From the NCBI RefSeq assembly GCF_027912535.1, contig NZ_CP115465.1, positions 1 to 40,000 on the forward strand: a DNA stretch of 40,000 nt. The letters are read 5' to 3'. The notes below the pieces were generated by a model that was given only the letters and a program-made list of their open reading frames with translations, was not told the origin of the DNA and searched no databases. The position numbers were made by a program, and so were the translations under genes. Positions within the stretch are counted from its first letter, which is position 1. Every line of letters begins with the position of its first letter. Shown here in pieces: positions 8,966 through 19,405 of this stretch. Source of the DNA: Brevundimonas sp. NIBR11 (GTDB taxonomy: Bacteria > Pseudomonadota > Alphaproteobacteria > Caulobacterales > Caulobacteraceae).

Positions 8966-9283
8966 ATGATCCGTTTCGCCGCCGCCTCGGCCGCCCTCGC
9001 CGTGGCCATCCTTTCCGCCGGCGCCGCCAGCGCCGCCTCCAGCTACCGCATCGCCATCGGCGACCTCGACCTGTCCACACCCCGGGGCGCGGCGACGTTC
9101 GACCGACGCATCCGAGGTCTGGCCGAGACCGCCTGTTTGTCCGGCGGGCCGCTGGACCAGGCCCGGTGCCGCACCGATTTCCGCCGGGAGGCCTTCAACC
9201 AGTTGCCACAGGCCTATCGGGACGATTACGCCCGGGCCCGCTCCAGCCGGGTCGTGGTCCGCACGTCTGACGCGCAGCGCTGA
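8966..9283 (+). CDS. UrcA family secreted protein
   Basis: A 105-residue protein with a clear Sec signal peptide (MIRFAAASAALAVAILSAGAASA, cleavage near 22-24) and a small mature domain of UrcA type: YRIAIGDLDLSTPRGAATFDRRIRG, then a cysteine pair (ETACLSGG and QARCRTDF) likely to form a disulfide in the periplasm. UrcA-family proteins are common in Caulobacterales and sphingomonads; their function is unknown. ATG 8966 is chosen because CAGGAG lies about 8 nt upstream, while the GTG at 8957 would overlap that site. Confidence 0.82.
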   Translation: MIRFAAASAALAVAILSAGAASAASSYRIAIGDLDLSTPRGAATFDRRIRGLAETACLSGGPLDQARCRTDFRREAFNQLPQAYRDDYARARSSRVVVRTSDAQR

Positions 9284-9383
9284 TCCCAAGACCTAACGTG
9301 GGGTGCGGCTCAGAAAAAGCGCCGCCCGTTCATGGGTTTGAAGCGATTTGTCGGTAGGACGACAGTCCAACCTGGCAGTCCGC

Positions 9384-11327
9384 ATGACCGAACACACTCC
9401 CGAGACCGAGTCCGACGGCATCGCCCTGGCGGCGCTGGAAAGCTCCGGCGCGGGCTGGTGGCGCATCCTCGATGTGGAGACGGCCTGGTGGTCGCCGCGC
9501 ATGTACGAGCTTTTCGGCCGGAAGGCCGAGGACGGCGTGCCGAGCATTCAGGAGCTGTACAAGCTCTACCACCCTGACGACGCCACCCTGGCGGCCCGAT
9601 CGATCATGAGCCTGTTCCGGTCCGATGAGCCGGTAAGCCTGCGCTATCGGGCCGTGCATCCCTCGGGCGAGGTGCGTCAGCATCTGACCTGGGGTCGGCG
9701 CCAGCCGCCGGATGATCAAGGGCGCCGCTGGCTCGTCGGCATGGTCCTCGACATCACCGACCAGGTCGATGACGAGCACCTGATCGAGGACAAGCGCGCT
9801 TTCCGGTTCGTGGCGGATCACACGTCCGACATGGTGGTGCGTCACCGCATGGGCGTGGGCATCACCTATGTGTCTCCCGCATCGCATGCGGTGCTGGGAT
9901 ATTCGCCTGCCGAGATGCTCGGCAGAGAGCCGGCCAGTCTGGTTCACCCGGACGACGTCCAGCGCATCCGGACCCTGTTGGCCGACCGTATCGCGCGCCG
10001 GGAAACGGTCTCTACCGCCGGCTATGAATATCGCGGCATCCACAAGGATGGGCATGAGGTCTGGCTGGAGGCCAACCCTCGCCTGGTCGTCAACGGCGCC
10101 GGCGAGATGACCGAGATCGTCGATGTCGTGCGCGACATCACGGCCCGCAAGCAGGCAGAGGCCGAACTGCATGCCGCTCGCATCGGGGCCGAGGCGGCAT
10201 CGCGGGCCAAGAGCGAGTTCCTGGCCAATATGAGCCATGAGCTGCGTACGCCCCTGACGAGCATCTTGGGCTTCTCGCGCCTGATCGGGGCCGGCGGCGG
10301 ACTGTCGGAGGGGGACCGGGGCTATCTCGACCTGATCCGCAGCGCGGGCGAGACCCTGCTGACCGTGGTCAACGACATCCTGGACTTCTCCAAGCTGGAG
10401 GCCGGCGCCCTATCGCTGGATCCGGAGCCCTTTTCGGTCGCTGCGCTGGGCGAAGGCGCGACCGCCCTGCTGCGCGAACAGGCCGAGGCCAAGGGGCTGA
10501 CGTTAACGTGCGAGGTGGACGACGACGCGCGGTTGACCGGCGACGTGACGCGCCTGCGTCAGGTGCTGTTGAACCTGCTCAGCAATGCGGTGAAGTTCAC
10601 GGCCTCGGGCTCGGTCCGGCTGACGATGACCACCGACGGTCGGGCGGACGGCACGACGTTGCTTCAGGTCAGCGTGACCGATACGGGCTGCGGTCTGGAT
10701 CCGGCCCATATCGACCAGATGTTCGACCGCTTCACCCAGGCGGACGGATCGGTGTCGCGCAAGTTCGGCGGCACGGGTCTGGGTCTGGCGATTTCGCGCC
10801 GGTTGTTGGACATCATGGGCGGCGAGATCGGCGCGAGCAGCGATGGGGCGACCGGCTCGAGCTTCTGGTTCCGCGTGCCTCTGGCGACGACGCAGACCGA
10901 ACAGACCGAGAGCGACGAACAGGCCGGCGCCGCGCTGGAGCGTCCGCTGCGCGTTCTTCTGGCCGAGGACAATCCGGCCAACCAGACCCTTATAGCGGCC
11001 CTGCTGGGGTCCATGGATGTGGCGCTGGACATGGTCGAGAACGGCGAAGAGGCCGTGCGCGCCGCGGCCTCCACCGCCTATGACCTGATCCTGATGGACA
11101 TGCAGATGCCCCTCATGGATGGGCCTGCGGCGACGCGCGCGATCCGCGCCTCGGGCGACCTGACGCCCGTCGTCGCCCTGACCGCCAACGTCCTGCCCGA
11201 ACAGATCGAACAGTGCCGCGCGGCCGGGATGCAGGGCCATGTCGCCAAGCCCATCGACCCGCGCGCCCTGATGGCGGCGCTCTCCGAATACGCCCGTCCA
11301 GCGCACGAAAAAGCCGCCGCAGCGTAA
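9384..11327 (+). CDS. Soluble PAS-PAS hybrid sensor histidine kinase with receiver domain
   Basis: A 647-residue signalling protein with no membrane segment. It begins with two PAS regions (about 15-125 and 135-255; the second has YVSPASHAVLGYSPAEMLGR and the PAC-type VVRDITARKQAE), then a HisKA dimerisation domain with phosphoacceptor His285 in MSHELRTPLTSILGFSRL. An HATPase_c domain follows (N box LLNLLSNAVKFT, G boxes DTGCGLD and FGGTGLGLAISRRL). It ends with a receiver domain whose acidic pocket is AEDN and whose phosphoacceptor is Asp572 in LILMDMQMP. It would move phosphate internally to the receiver and on to an Hpt protein not seen here. The input signal is unknown. ATG 9384 is preferred to a TTG at 9348. 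Confidence 0.92.
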   Translation: MTEHTPETESDGIALAALESSGAGWWRILDVETAWWSPRMYELFGRKAEDGVPSIQELYKLYHPDDATLAARSIMSLFRSDEPVSLRYRAVHPSGEVRQHLTWGRRQPPDDQGRRWLVGMVLDITDQVDDEHLIEDKRAFRFVADHTSDMVVRHRMGVGITYVSPASHAVLGYSPAEMLGREPASLVHPDDVQRIRTLLADRIARRETVSTAGYEYRGIHKDGHEVWLEANPRLVVNGAGEMTEIVDVVRDITARKQAEAELHAARIGAEAASRAKSEFLANMSHELRTPLTSILGFSRLIGAGGGLSEGDRGYLDLIRSAGETLLTVVNDILDFSKLEAGALSLDPEPFSVAALGEGATALLREQAEAKGLTLTCEVDDDARLTGDVTRLRQVLLNLLSNAVKFTASGSVRLTMTTDGRADGTTLLQVSVTDTGCGLDPAHIDQMFDRFTQADGSVSRKFGGTGLGLAISRRLLDIMGGEIGASSDGATGSSFWFRVPLATTQTEQTESDEQAGAALERPLRVLLAEDNPANQTLIAALLGSMDVALDMVENGEEAVRAAASTAYDLILMDMQMPLMDGPAATRAIRASGDLTPVVALTANVLPEQIEQCRAAGMQGHVAKPIDPRALMAALSEYARPAHEKAAAA

Positions 11328-11340
11328 GCAGCGGCGGCTT
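11311..11340. terminator. Bidirectional terminator between the hybrid kinase and dcp
   Basis: AAGCCGCCGC (11311-11320) pairs perfectly with GCGGCGGCTT (11331-11340). The kinase stop codon lies in the loop. On the minus strand the stem is followed by TTTTTC, so it works best for dcp, which ends at 11360. Confidence 0.75.
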
Positions 11341-11359
11341 CGTCTTTATCGACTGAGGC

Positions 11360-13540
11360 CTACGAGACCGGGAAGCCCCGGACGCGCAGCAGGGCGGCGA
11401 CGTCGGGGTCGCGACCGCGGAAGGCGCGGTAGGCGTCGCCCCGGTCCGTGGTGTTGCCCGGCGCCAGGATGATCGACTTGAAGCGGCCGCCGATGTCCGG
11501 ATCGAACACGTCGCCCGACTGTTCGAAGTAGGCCCAGGTGTCGGCGTCCATCACTTCCGACCACAGGTAGCTGTAGTAGCCGGCCGAGTAGGCGTCGGAC
11601 GTGAACAGGTGATTGAACTGCGGCAGGCGGTGCCGCATCACGATCTCATGAGGCATGCCCAGACGGGCCAGCGAGGCCTTCTCGAAGGCGTCGATGTCGG
11701 TCGGCGGCGTCGCTTGGGTGTGCAGGTCCATGTCGACCAGGGCCGACGACAGATAGCTGACCGTTGCATAGCCCTGGTTGAAGGTGGCCGAAGCCTGAAC
11801 CTTGTCGACCAGGGCCTGAGGCATGGCCTCGCCGGTCTGATAGTGCTTCATGAAGCGGTCCAGGATCGGACGCGACAGCACCCAGTGCTCATGCACCTGC
11901 GACGGATACTCCACGAAGTCGCGCGGCGTGTTGCCGTACGACGGGTAGGTCACGACCGACGAGAAATAGTGCAGGGCGTGGCCGAACTCGTGGAACAGGG
12001 TCTCGGCGTCGTCGAGCGAGATCAGCAGAGGCTCGCCCGCACCGGGCTTGACGAAGTTGTTGTTGTTGGAAGCCAGGATCGGCTTCGATCCATCGAGCGT
12101 CGAGAACGACCGGTAGGTGGTCATCCAGGCGCCCGACCGTTTGCCCGCCCGGGCGAAGTCGTCCGTGTAGTAGAGGCCGATCAGGTTGCCTGAGGCCTTG
12201 TCGGTGACTTCATACAGCTGGACGTCCGGGTTGAAGACCGGAGCGGTCGACTGGGGCTTGGGCGTGAAGACGAAGCCATACAGGCGCTCGGCCATGTAGA
12301 AGGAGGCGTTGCGGACCGCCTGAAGCTCGAAATAGGGCTTCAGCTGGTTCTGATCGAGGTCGTACTTCTGCTTGCGGACCTTCTCAGCGAAATAGAGGTA
12401 GTCCCAGGGCTCGATGTCGAAGCCGGCGATCGCCTTCATGTCGGCGACCTCTTCGGCGACGCGCGCCTTGGCCGGTTCCCACACGCGGTTCATCAGCGAC
12501 TGGGCGGCGGCCGGGGTCTTGGCCATCGTGTCCTGCATCCGCCATTCGGCGTGGTTGCGATAGCCCAGCAGTTTGGCGCGCTGATCGCGCAGACGGACGA
12601 TCTCGGCGATGGTCGAGTTGGTGTCGTTACGGTCGCCGTTGTCGCCGCGGTTCACGAATTTGCGCCAGACCTGCTCACGCAGGGCGCGGTCGTCGGCGAA
12701 GGTCAGGAAGGGATCGACGCTGGAGCGGGTGTTGACGATGACCCAGCCCTGCAGATTGCGCGACTGGGCGGCGGCGCGGGCGGCGGACTTGTTGGAGTCG
12801 GGCAGGCCGGCGACGCCGGCTTCGGTCGGAATGACCGTCCAGGTGTTCTCGTCGGCGACGACCTTCTGGCCGAAGGCGGTGAAGGCGTTCGACAGGGCGG
12901 TGTTGATCCGACCCAGCTCGGCCTTGCCGGCGGCGTCCAGGTTGGCGCCGGAGCGGATGAAGGCGTCGCGGCGGCGCTCGGCCAGACGCTTCTGCTGGGC
13001 GTTCAGCCCGTCGCGATCGGCGTTGTCGGCGACCGTCTTGATGCGCTGGAACAGGGGCTCGTTGAAGGTGATCTCGTCGCCGGCGGCGCTGAGCAGGGGC
13101 GAAACTTCGGTGTCCATGGCGTCATAGGCGTCGCCGCCGATGTTTGAGGTGGCCACGCCGTAGAGGTTCGAGGCGCGATCCAGCGGCTCGCCCGCCAGCT
13201 CCAGCGCCACGATGGTGTTGGCGAACGTCGGAGGCTCGGGGTTGTTGGCGATGGCGGCGATGTCGGCGCGCTGAAGCTCGATGCCTTCGATGATCGCGGC
13301 CTTCAGCTTGGGCGCGGTCATGGCGCTGAAGGGCGGGACGCCATTGTAGGGGCCCATCCAGGGCTGCAGCAGCTCGGCGCGCGGCGTCTGGGCGGGCAGG
13401 ACGGCCCGGGCGATGCGCGCTTCCTCGGCGACGCTCGCGGGATCGGGCGCGACGAAGGCGGCCGAGCCGCCGCCCGCGCTGGCGCATCCGGCGAGAGCCA
13501 TCAGGCTCGCGCCTCCGATGAGAAGCTGGCGTCTGTGCAT
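11360..13540 (-). CDS. dcp: M3-family peptidyl-dipeptidase (Dcp), lipoprotein form
   Basis: A 726-residue zinc metallopeptidase of family M3, which trims dipeptides from the C termini of short peptides. The zinc motif HEFGH (His517, His521) lies in ETLFHEFGHALHYF; the downstream HEHWVLSRPILDRF and GYYSYLWSEVMDADTW segments are typical of Dcp. Unlike cytosolic Dcp, the N terminus MHRRQLLIGGASLMALAGC has a twin-arginine-like pair and a lipobox (LAGC), so the enzyme is probably exported and lipid-anchored facing the periplasm. A Gly/Ser linker follows. It is divergent from murI and ends at a shared terminator. Confidence 0.94.
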   Translation of the reverse strand: MHRRQLLIGGASLMALAGCASAGGGSAAFVAPDPASVAEEARIARAVLPAQTPRAELLQPWMGPYNGVPPFSAMTAPKLKAAIIEGIELQRADIAAIANNPEPPTFANTIVALELAGEPLDRASNLYGVATSNIGGDAYDAMDTEVSPLLSAAGDEITFNEPLFQRIKTVADNADRDGLNAQQKRLAERRRDAFIRSGANLDAAGKAELGRINTALSNAFTAFGQKVVADENTWTVIPTEAGVAGLPDSNKSAARAAAQSRNLQGWVIVNTRSSVDPFLTFADDRALREQVWRKFVNRGDNGDRNDTNSTIAEIVRLRDQRAKLLGYRNHAEWRMQDTMAKTPAAAQSLMNRVWEPAKARVAEEVADMKAIAGFDIEPWDYLYFAEKVRKQKYDLDQNQLKPYFELQAVRNASFYMAERLYGFVFTPKPQSTAPVFNPDVQLYEVTDKASGNLIGLYYTDDFARAGKRSGAWMTTYRSFSTLDGSKPILASNNNNFVKPGAGEPLLISLDDAETLFHEFGHALHYFSSVVTYPSYGNTPRDFVEYPSQVHEHWVLSRPILDRFMKHYQTGEAMPQALVDKVQASATFNQGYATVSYLSSALVDMDLHTQATPPTDIDAFEKASLARLGMPHEIVMRHRLPQFNHLFTSDAYSAGYYSYLWSEVMDADTWAYFEQSGDVFDPDIGGRFKSIILAPGNTTDRGDAYRAFRGRDPDVAALLRVRGFPVS

Positions 13541-13660
13541 GGGAAAATCCTGTTCATCTGACTTTGCTGAGCGGCACCCTAGGCCTCTGTCGCCTGACCG
13601 TCACCTGAACAGCAAGTAATCCCGTTGGACGGGGAAGCAAGGCGACGCTAGAGCACAGGC

Positions 13661-14512
13661 ATGGCAATCGGCGTTTTTGACAGTGGCGTGGGTGGACTGA
13701 CGGTCCACCGCGAATTGACCCGGCGGTTCCCCGAACGGGACTTCGTCTATCTGGCGGATCAGGCCAATGCGCCGATCGGTTCCAGGACCGGCGAGGAGAT
13801 CGTCGAGATCACCCGCAACGGCTGTGAGCGGCTGTTCGCGGCGGGAGCCAGCGTCATCGTCCTGGCCTGCAACACGGCCTCGGCCGTGGCTCTGCGTCGT
13901 CTGCAACAGACCTGGGTGCCGGAGGCGTCGAAGCGTCACGGGCGGCCGGTCAATGTGCTGGGCATCATTGTCCCGACGATCGAGGCGGCGACGGGCCTGC
14001 CCTGGACCTATGAGGCCGAACGGCGAGGCGACAAGGTCGAGGCCATCGACATCACCGGCGTCTTTTGCACCGCCGCGACCGCCATCAGCCGTGTCTACGA
14101 GATCGAGATCGACAAGCGGCGCGAGGATCTGGCCGTCTTCTCCGAACCCTGCCCCGGTCTGGCCGGACTGATCGAACTGGGCGCCCCGGCCGAGGAACTG
14201 ACCGTGGTGATCGGCGACCACGTCGATGCGCTTCGTCGCCGGATCGGCCGTCATCCGGACAAGGCGATCCTGGGCTGCACCCACTATGAGATCGTGGCCG
14301 ATATCTTCGCCAAACACCTGCCCGAGGGCACGCCGCTGATCCATCAGCCGACGGCGGTGGCCGATGCGCTCGAGCGGTATTTCGAGCGACACCCGGAATA
14401 CGGCCTGGGCCAGACCGGCCGCCGCACCTTCCTGACCACGGGCAAGACCGGGCCGCAGTCGGATATGGTCAGCCAGTTCTGGGGCGCGCCGCTGAGTTTC
14501 GAGGCGGCATAG
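13661..14512 (+). CDS. murI: Glutamate racemase MurI
   Basis: MurI converts L- to D-glutamate for peptidoglycan. The 283-residue protein shows the N-terminal VFDSGVGGLTV with the conserved Asp7-Ser8, the first catalytic cysteine in LACNTAS (Cys70) and the second in LGCTHYE (Cys206), giving the two-base mechanism. DQANAPIG replaces the commoner D-x-x-x-x-PYG. The start ATG 13661 matches the family N terminus (MAIGVFDSGVGG). It is divergent from dcp and convergent with ahpD. Confidence 0.96.
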   Translation: MAIGVFDSGVGGLTVHRELTRRFPERDFVYLADQANAPIGSRTGEEIVEITRNGCERLFAAGASVIVLACNTASAVALRRLQQTWVPEASKRHGRPVNVLGIIVPTIEAATGLPWTYEAERRGDKVEAIDITGVFCTAATAISRVYEIEIDKRREDLAVFSEPCPGLAGLIELGAPAEELTVVIGDHVDALRRRIGRHPDKAILGCTHYEIVADIFAKHLPEGTPLIHQPTAVADALERYFERHPEYGLGQTGRRTFLTTGKTGPQSDMVSQFWGAPLSFEAA

Positions 14513-14520
14513 CAACGCCT

Positions 14521-14548
14521 GGAGCGCAGACCTCCCGGTCCGCTCTCC
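14521..14548. terminator. Possible terminator between convergent murI and ahpD
   Basis: GGAGCGCAGACC (14521-14532) and GGTCCGCTCTCC (14537-14548) pair at 10 of 12 positions around TCCC. There is no T-run on either side, so this is a weak call. Confidence 0.35.
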
Positions 14549-14559
14549 CGATGTGTGAC

Positions 14560-15093
14560 CTAGCCCTGAAGCGCCGTCTCGGACGCCGCGATGCGGCTGG
14601 CGGCGTGGACCACCGAGGCGATGCGGAGCGCGGTCTGGACCTGGGTGGCGGGGACGCCGTGCTTGCGCAGTTCGCCCTCGTGGGCGTCCATGCACGCGCC
14701 GCAGCCGTTGATGGCCGAGACGGCCGTCGACCACAGCTCGAAGTCCATCTTGTCGACGCCCGGATTGCCCAGGACGTTCATCCGCAGCCGGGCCGGGATG
14801 GTGGTGTATTCCTGGTTCTTCATCAGGTGCAGCGAGCGGTAGTAGATGTTGTTCATGCCCATGATGGCGGCGGCGGCCTTGGCCGCGTTCATTGCCTCGG
14901 GCGACAGCTTCTCGGCGGCGGCGGCCTCGATGGCCTTCACGACTGGCGCGACGCCGACGGCGTGGGCCGAGGCGAGGAAGCAGCCCCACTTCTGCTGGTC
15001 GTTCAGCACGGTCTCGGAGGCGAGGGAGCCGAGGTTCAGCGAGATGTCCTTGGCGTAGGCCGGCATCAGGTCGCGCAGGGTGTCGATGGACAT
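14560..15093 (-). CDS. ahpD: Alkyl hydroperoxidase D (AhpD)
   Basis: AhpD carries a reactive CXXC that, in the mycobacterial system, passes electrons from lipoylated dihydrolipoamide succinyltransferase to AhpC; it also has weak peroxidase activity. The 177-residue protein has the catalytic stretch NGCGACMDAHE with Cys131, Cys134 and His138, plus the proton-relay Glu119 position (DFEL). The start at 15093 (MSIDTLRDLMPAY) has a perfect AAGGAG upstream. It sits 195 nt downstream of ahpC on the same strand, with a terminator and two inverted copies of the ~40 bp repeat between them, so it may have its own promoter. Confidence 0.95.
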   Translation of the reverse strand: MSIDTLRDLMPAYAKDISLNLGSLASETVLNDQQKWGCFLASAHAVGVAPVVKAIEAAAAEKLSPEAMNAAKAAAAIMGMNNIYYRSLHLMKNQEYTTIPARLRMNVLGNPGVDKMDFELWSTAVSAINGCGACMDAHEGELRKHGVPATQVQTALRIASVVHAASRIAASETALQG

Positions 15094-15113
15094 TCTTGTA
15101 CTCCTTCGGAGGC

Positions 15114-15151
15114 GGCTACCGTTCGCGCCGCGGGCGCTCACTACTTGAGCC
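15114..15151 (+). repeat. ~40 bp dispersed repeat, copy 2 of 6
   Basis: The copy runs from GGCTACCGTTCGCGCCGCGG to CTACTTGAGCC, immediately upstream of the ahpD ribosome binding site. It forms an inverted pair with copy 3 (15180-15218), so RNA across the ahpC-ahpD gap could fold into a larger hairpin. Confidence 0.65.
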
Positions 15152-15179
15152 GCTTTTGAATCTGGGAAGGGCGGCCGTC

Positions 15180-15218
15180 GCGCTCAAGTCGCGAGGCTCC
15201 GCGAGCCGAGCATAGCGC
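15180..15218 (-). repeat. ~40 bp dispersed repeat, copy 3 of 6
   Basis: Read on the minus strand, this copy begins GCGCTATGCTCGGCTCGCGG and ends TTGAGCGC. It differs from copy 1 at only a few positions near the middle and end. Upstream of it (minus strand) is CACTTTCTTAGG, resembling the segment before other copies. Confidence 0.7.
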
Positions 15219-15239
15219 CCTAAGAAAGTGAGCAGCGAA

Positions 15240-15267
15240 AAGGCGGCGACGCACGCGCCGCCGCCTT
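15240..15267 (-). terminator. Terminator of ahpC
   Basis: AAGGCGGCG (15240-15248) pairs with CGCCGCCTT (15259-15267). On the minus strand the stem is followed by a T-run (complement of AAAA at 15238-15241, partly within the stem). It begins 21 nt after the ahpC stop codon. Confidence 0.6.
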
Positions 15268-15288
15268 CCACAAACTCAGAGAGCCGCC

Positions 15289-15843
15289 TTAGGCTGCGAG
15301 CGTTTCGCCGCCGACCGGGCGGTTGCAGGCGCACAGTTCGTCGGTCTGCAGGGCGTCGACGACCCGCAGGGTGTCGGCCGGAGCGCGGCCCACATTCAGG
15401 TTGGTGACATAGACGTGCTGCACGACATTGTGCGGATCGACGACGAAGGTGGCGCGCAGGGCCACGCCTTCTTCCTCGTTCAGGATGCCGAGCTGGCGCG
15501 CGAACTTGCCGCCGTTGTCGGCGAACTGCCAGATCGGCAGCTTCGACAGGTCGGCATGGTCGCGGCGCCAGGCCAGCTTCACGAATTCGTTGTCGGTCGA
15601 ACCGCCCAGGACGACCGTGTCGCGGTCTTCGAAATCGCGGGCTAGCGAGGCGAACTCGGCGATCTCGGTCGGGCACACGAAGGTGAAGTCCTTCGGATAG
15701 AAGAAGATGACCTTCCACTTGCCTTCGAAGCTGTCTTGGGTGACGGCCTCGAAAGCCGAGACGCCGTTTTCTTCGTGCGAGTTGAAGCCCGGCTTCACGC
15801 CGGTGATCTTGAATTCAGGCAGCTTTTCGCCAACGCCGAGCAT
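15289..15843 (-). CDS. ahpC: Peroxiredoxin AhpC (mycobacterial-type, AhpD-linked)
   Basis: AhpC reduces hydrogen peroxide, organic peroxides and peroxynitrite. The 184-residue 2-Cys peroxiredoxin has peroxidatic Cys57 in DFTFVCPTEIAEF and, near the C terminus, ELCACN with Cys171 and Cys173. That C-terminal CxC is the arrangement of Mycobacterium tuberculosis AhpC, which is recycled by AhpD and not by AhpF, and ahpD lies just downstream here. The start at 15843 has AAGGGA upstream; a longer frame to 15948 would run through the promoter. It is divergent from katG with shared OxyR-like half-sites. Confidence 0.95.
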   Translation of the reverse strand: MLGVGEKLPEFKITGVKPGFNSHEENGVSAFEAVTQDSFEGKWKVIFFYPKDFTFVCPTEIAEFASLARDFEDRDTVVLGGSTDNEFVKLAWRRDHADLSKLPIWQFADNGGKFARQLGILNEEEGVALRATFVVDPHNVVQHVYVTNLNVGRAPADTLRVVDALQTDELCACNRPVGGETLAA

Positions 15844-15951
15844 GTTCGTATCCCTTGGACTGATTGTGAATAGGAGCGGCCTGCGGGGGAGGTTGGCCGT
15901 CTGCGAGGGGTGAATGCGCGCCTCATCGGTCAAAGTCAAATAGATCATTCG

Positions 15952-16000
15952 ATAGGTAGAGATAGATTTTGTCTATCCTCCTTATATAGAGATCGCCTAT
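15952..16000. promoter_or_regulatory. OxyR-like binding sites in the ahpC-katG shared promoter
   Basis: Two ATAG-N7-CTAT palindromes lie at 15962-15976 (ATAGATTTTGTCTAT) and 15986-16000 (ATAGAGATCGCCTAT), with an extra ATAG at 15952-15955. ATAG-N7-CTAT is the OxyR half-site and contains the LysR-type T-N11-A box. The classical site has 7 bp between halves; here it is 9 bp. The location, between divergent ahpC and katG and in an AT-rich patch of an otherwise GC-rich window, supports OxyR control of both. Confidence 0.75.
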
Positions 16001-16056
16001 CCTACGGCCAAGATTTATCGATTTCCCTTTGATGGAAAAGGCGACCAACCTCCTGA

Positions 16057-18327
<2,271 letters not shown>

Positions 18328-18337
18328 GCGTGGACGC

Positions 18338-18367
18338 GCCCGCCTCGACCCCGCGGTCGAGGCGGGC
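18338..18367 (+). terminator. Hairpin between katG and oxyR
   Basis: GCCCGCCTCGACC (18338-18350) pairs perfectly with GGTCGAGGCGGGC (18355-18367), a 13-bp stem with the loop CCGC, starting 10 nt after the katG stop. No T-run follows, so it may be a stabiliser or partial terminator that separates high katG output from oxyR. Confidence 0.6.
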
Positions 18368-18428
18368 CGCTCCATAGATTCGATCGATGGCCTTTGCCTC
18401 CGATCAAACGAACGCCTATGTCGGCCGC

Positions 18429-19349
18429 ATGCTGCCGACCCTGCGCCAACTCCAGTACCTGAAGCTCCTGGCCGAGCACGGCTCCTTCAGCCGCGCCGCC
18501 GAGGCGGCCCTGGTCAGCCAGCCGGCCTTGTCCGCCGGAGTGCAGGAGCTGGAAAAGGTCCTGGGCGCGCCCGTGGTCGAGCGGACGCGGGGAAATGTCC
18601 AGCTGACGGCCGTCGGCGCCGAGGCCTGTCGTCGCGCCGAGGATGTGTTGGCCCGGACCGAGGATCTGGTCGAGGCGGCGCGAAACGCCGGGCGGCCCCT
18701 GTCGGGGCGGTTGCGGCTGGGTGTGATCCCGACGGTGGCCCCCTTCCTCCTGCCTGCGACCCTTCCGGGGTTGAAGGCCGCCTATCCGGCGCTTCGCCTC
18801 TTTATCCGCGAGGACCTGACGCCGCGCTTGATCGCGGGACTGAAGGCGGGTCAGCTGGACTGCGCCGTGATCGCGCTTCCGTACGAGGCCTCGGGGATCG
18901 AGCACGCGCGCATCGGCGATGACGAGATTCTGGCGGTGGCGCCGGTGGGGCATGCCCTGGCCGGGCCGGGCGCCGTCGGGCCGGGCTCGCTGAAATCCGA
19001 GGATCTCATCCTGCTTGAGGACGGCCACTGTCTGCGCGACCAGGCGCTCGCCGCCTTCGATATCGAGGCGCCCAAGGGGGACGACGTCTTTGCGGCGACC
19101 TCGTTGCATACGCTGGTGCAGATGGTCGGTTCGGGCCTGGGCGTGAGTTTCCTGCCGCAGATGGCGGTGCGGGCCGGGCTTGCCGATAATCCGTCGGTCG
19201 TGACCCGCCACATCGCCCCGACCGGCGCCCGCGCCGTCCCCAGCCGCGAGATCGTCGTCGCCTGGCGCTCGGGATCCAGCCGGGCGGCGGAGGCGCGCCT
19301 GCTGGCCGAGGCCATGAGTTCGGACGGAGCATTGCAGAAAAGAAACTAG
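18429..19349 (+). CDS. oxyR: LysR-family peroxide sensor OxyR (resolving Cys position is Phe)
   Basis: OxyR senses peroxide and activates ahpC, katG and related genes. With the start at 18429 (MLPTLRQLQYLKLL) the protein is 306 residues, the usual size. The winged helix-turn-helix spans about 1-60 (GSFSRAAEAALVSQPALSAGVQELE), and the regulatory domain contains LLEDGHCLRDQA with Cys201, equivalent to E. coli Cys199. Nine residues on, where E. coli has the disulfide partner Cys208, the residue is Phe210. The only other cysteines are about 67 and 145. A longer start at 18387 is possible; neither start has a clear ribosome binding site. It follows katG on the same strand. Confidence 0.92.
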   Translation: MLPTLRQLQYLKLLAEHGSFSRAAEAALVSQPALSAGVQELEKVLGAPVVERTRGNVQLTAVGAEACRRAEDVLARTEDLVEAARNAGRPLSGRLRLGVIPTVAPFLLPATLPGLKAAYPALRLFIREDLTPRLIAGLKAGQLDCAVIALPYEASGIEHARIGDDEILAVAPVGHALAGPGAVGPGSLKSEDLILLEDGHCLRDQALAAFDIEAPKGDDVFAATSLHTLVQMVGSGLGVSFLPQMAVRAGLADNPSVVTRHIAPTGARAVPSREIVVAWRSGSSRAAEARLLAEAMSSDGALQKRN

Positions 19350-19405
19350 GCGATCCGCAAGCGTTGCTGCATCTGGCCGAAAGACACTGTTTTTCGGACC
19401 CGAAG

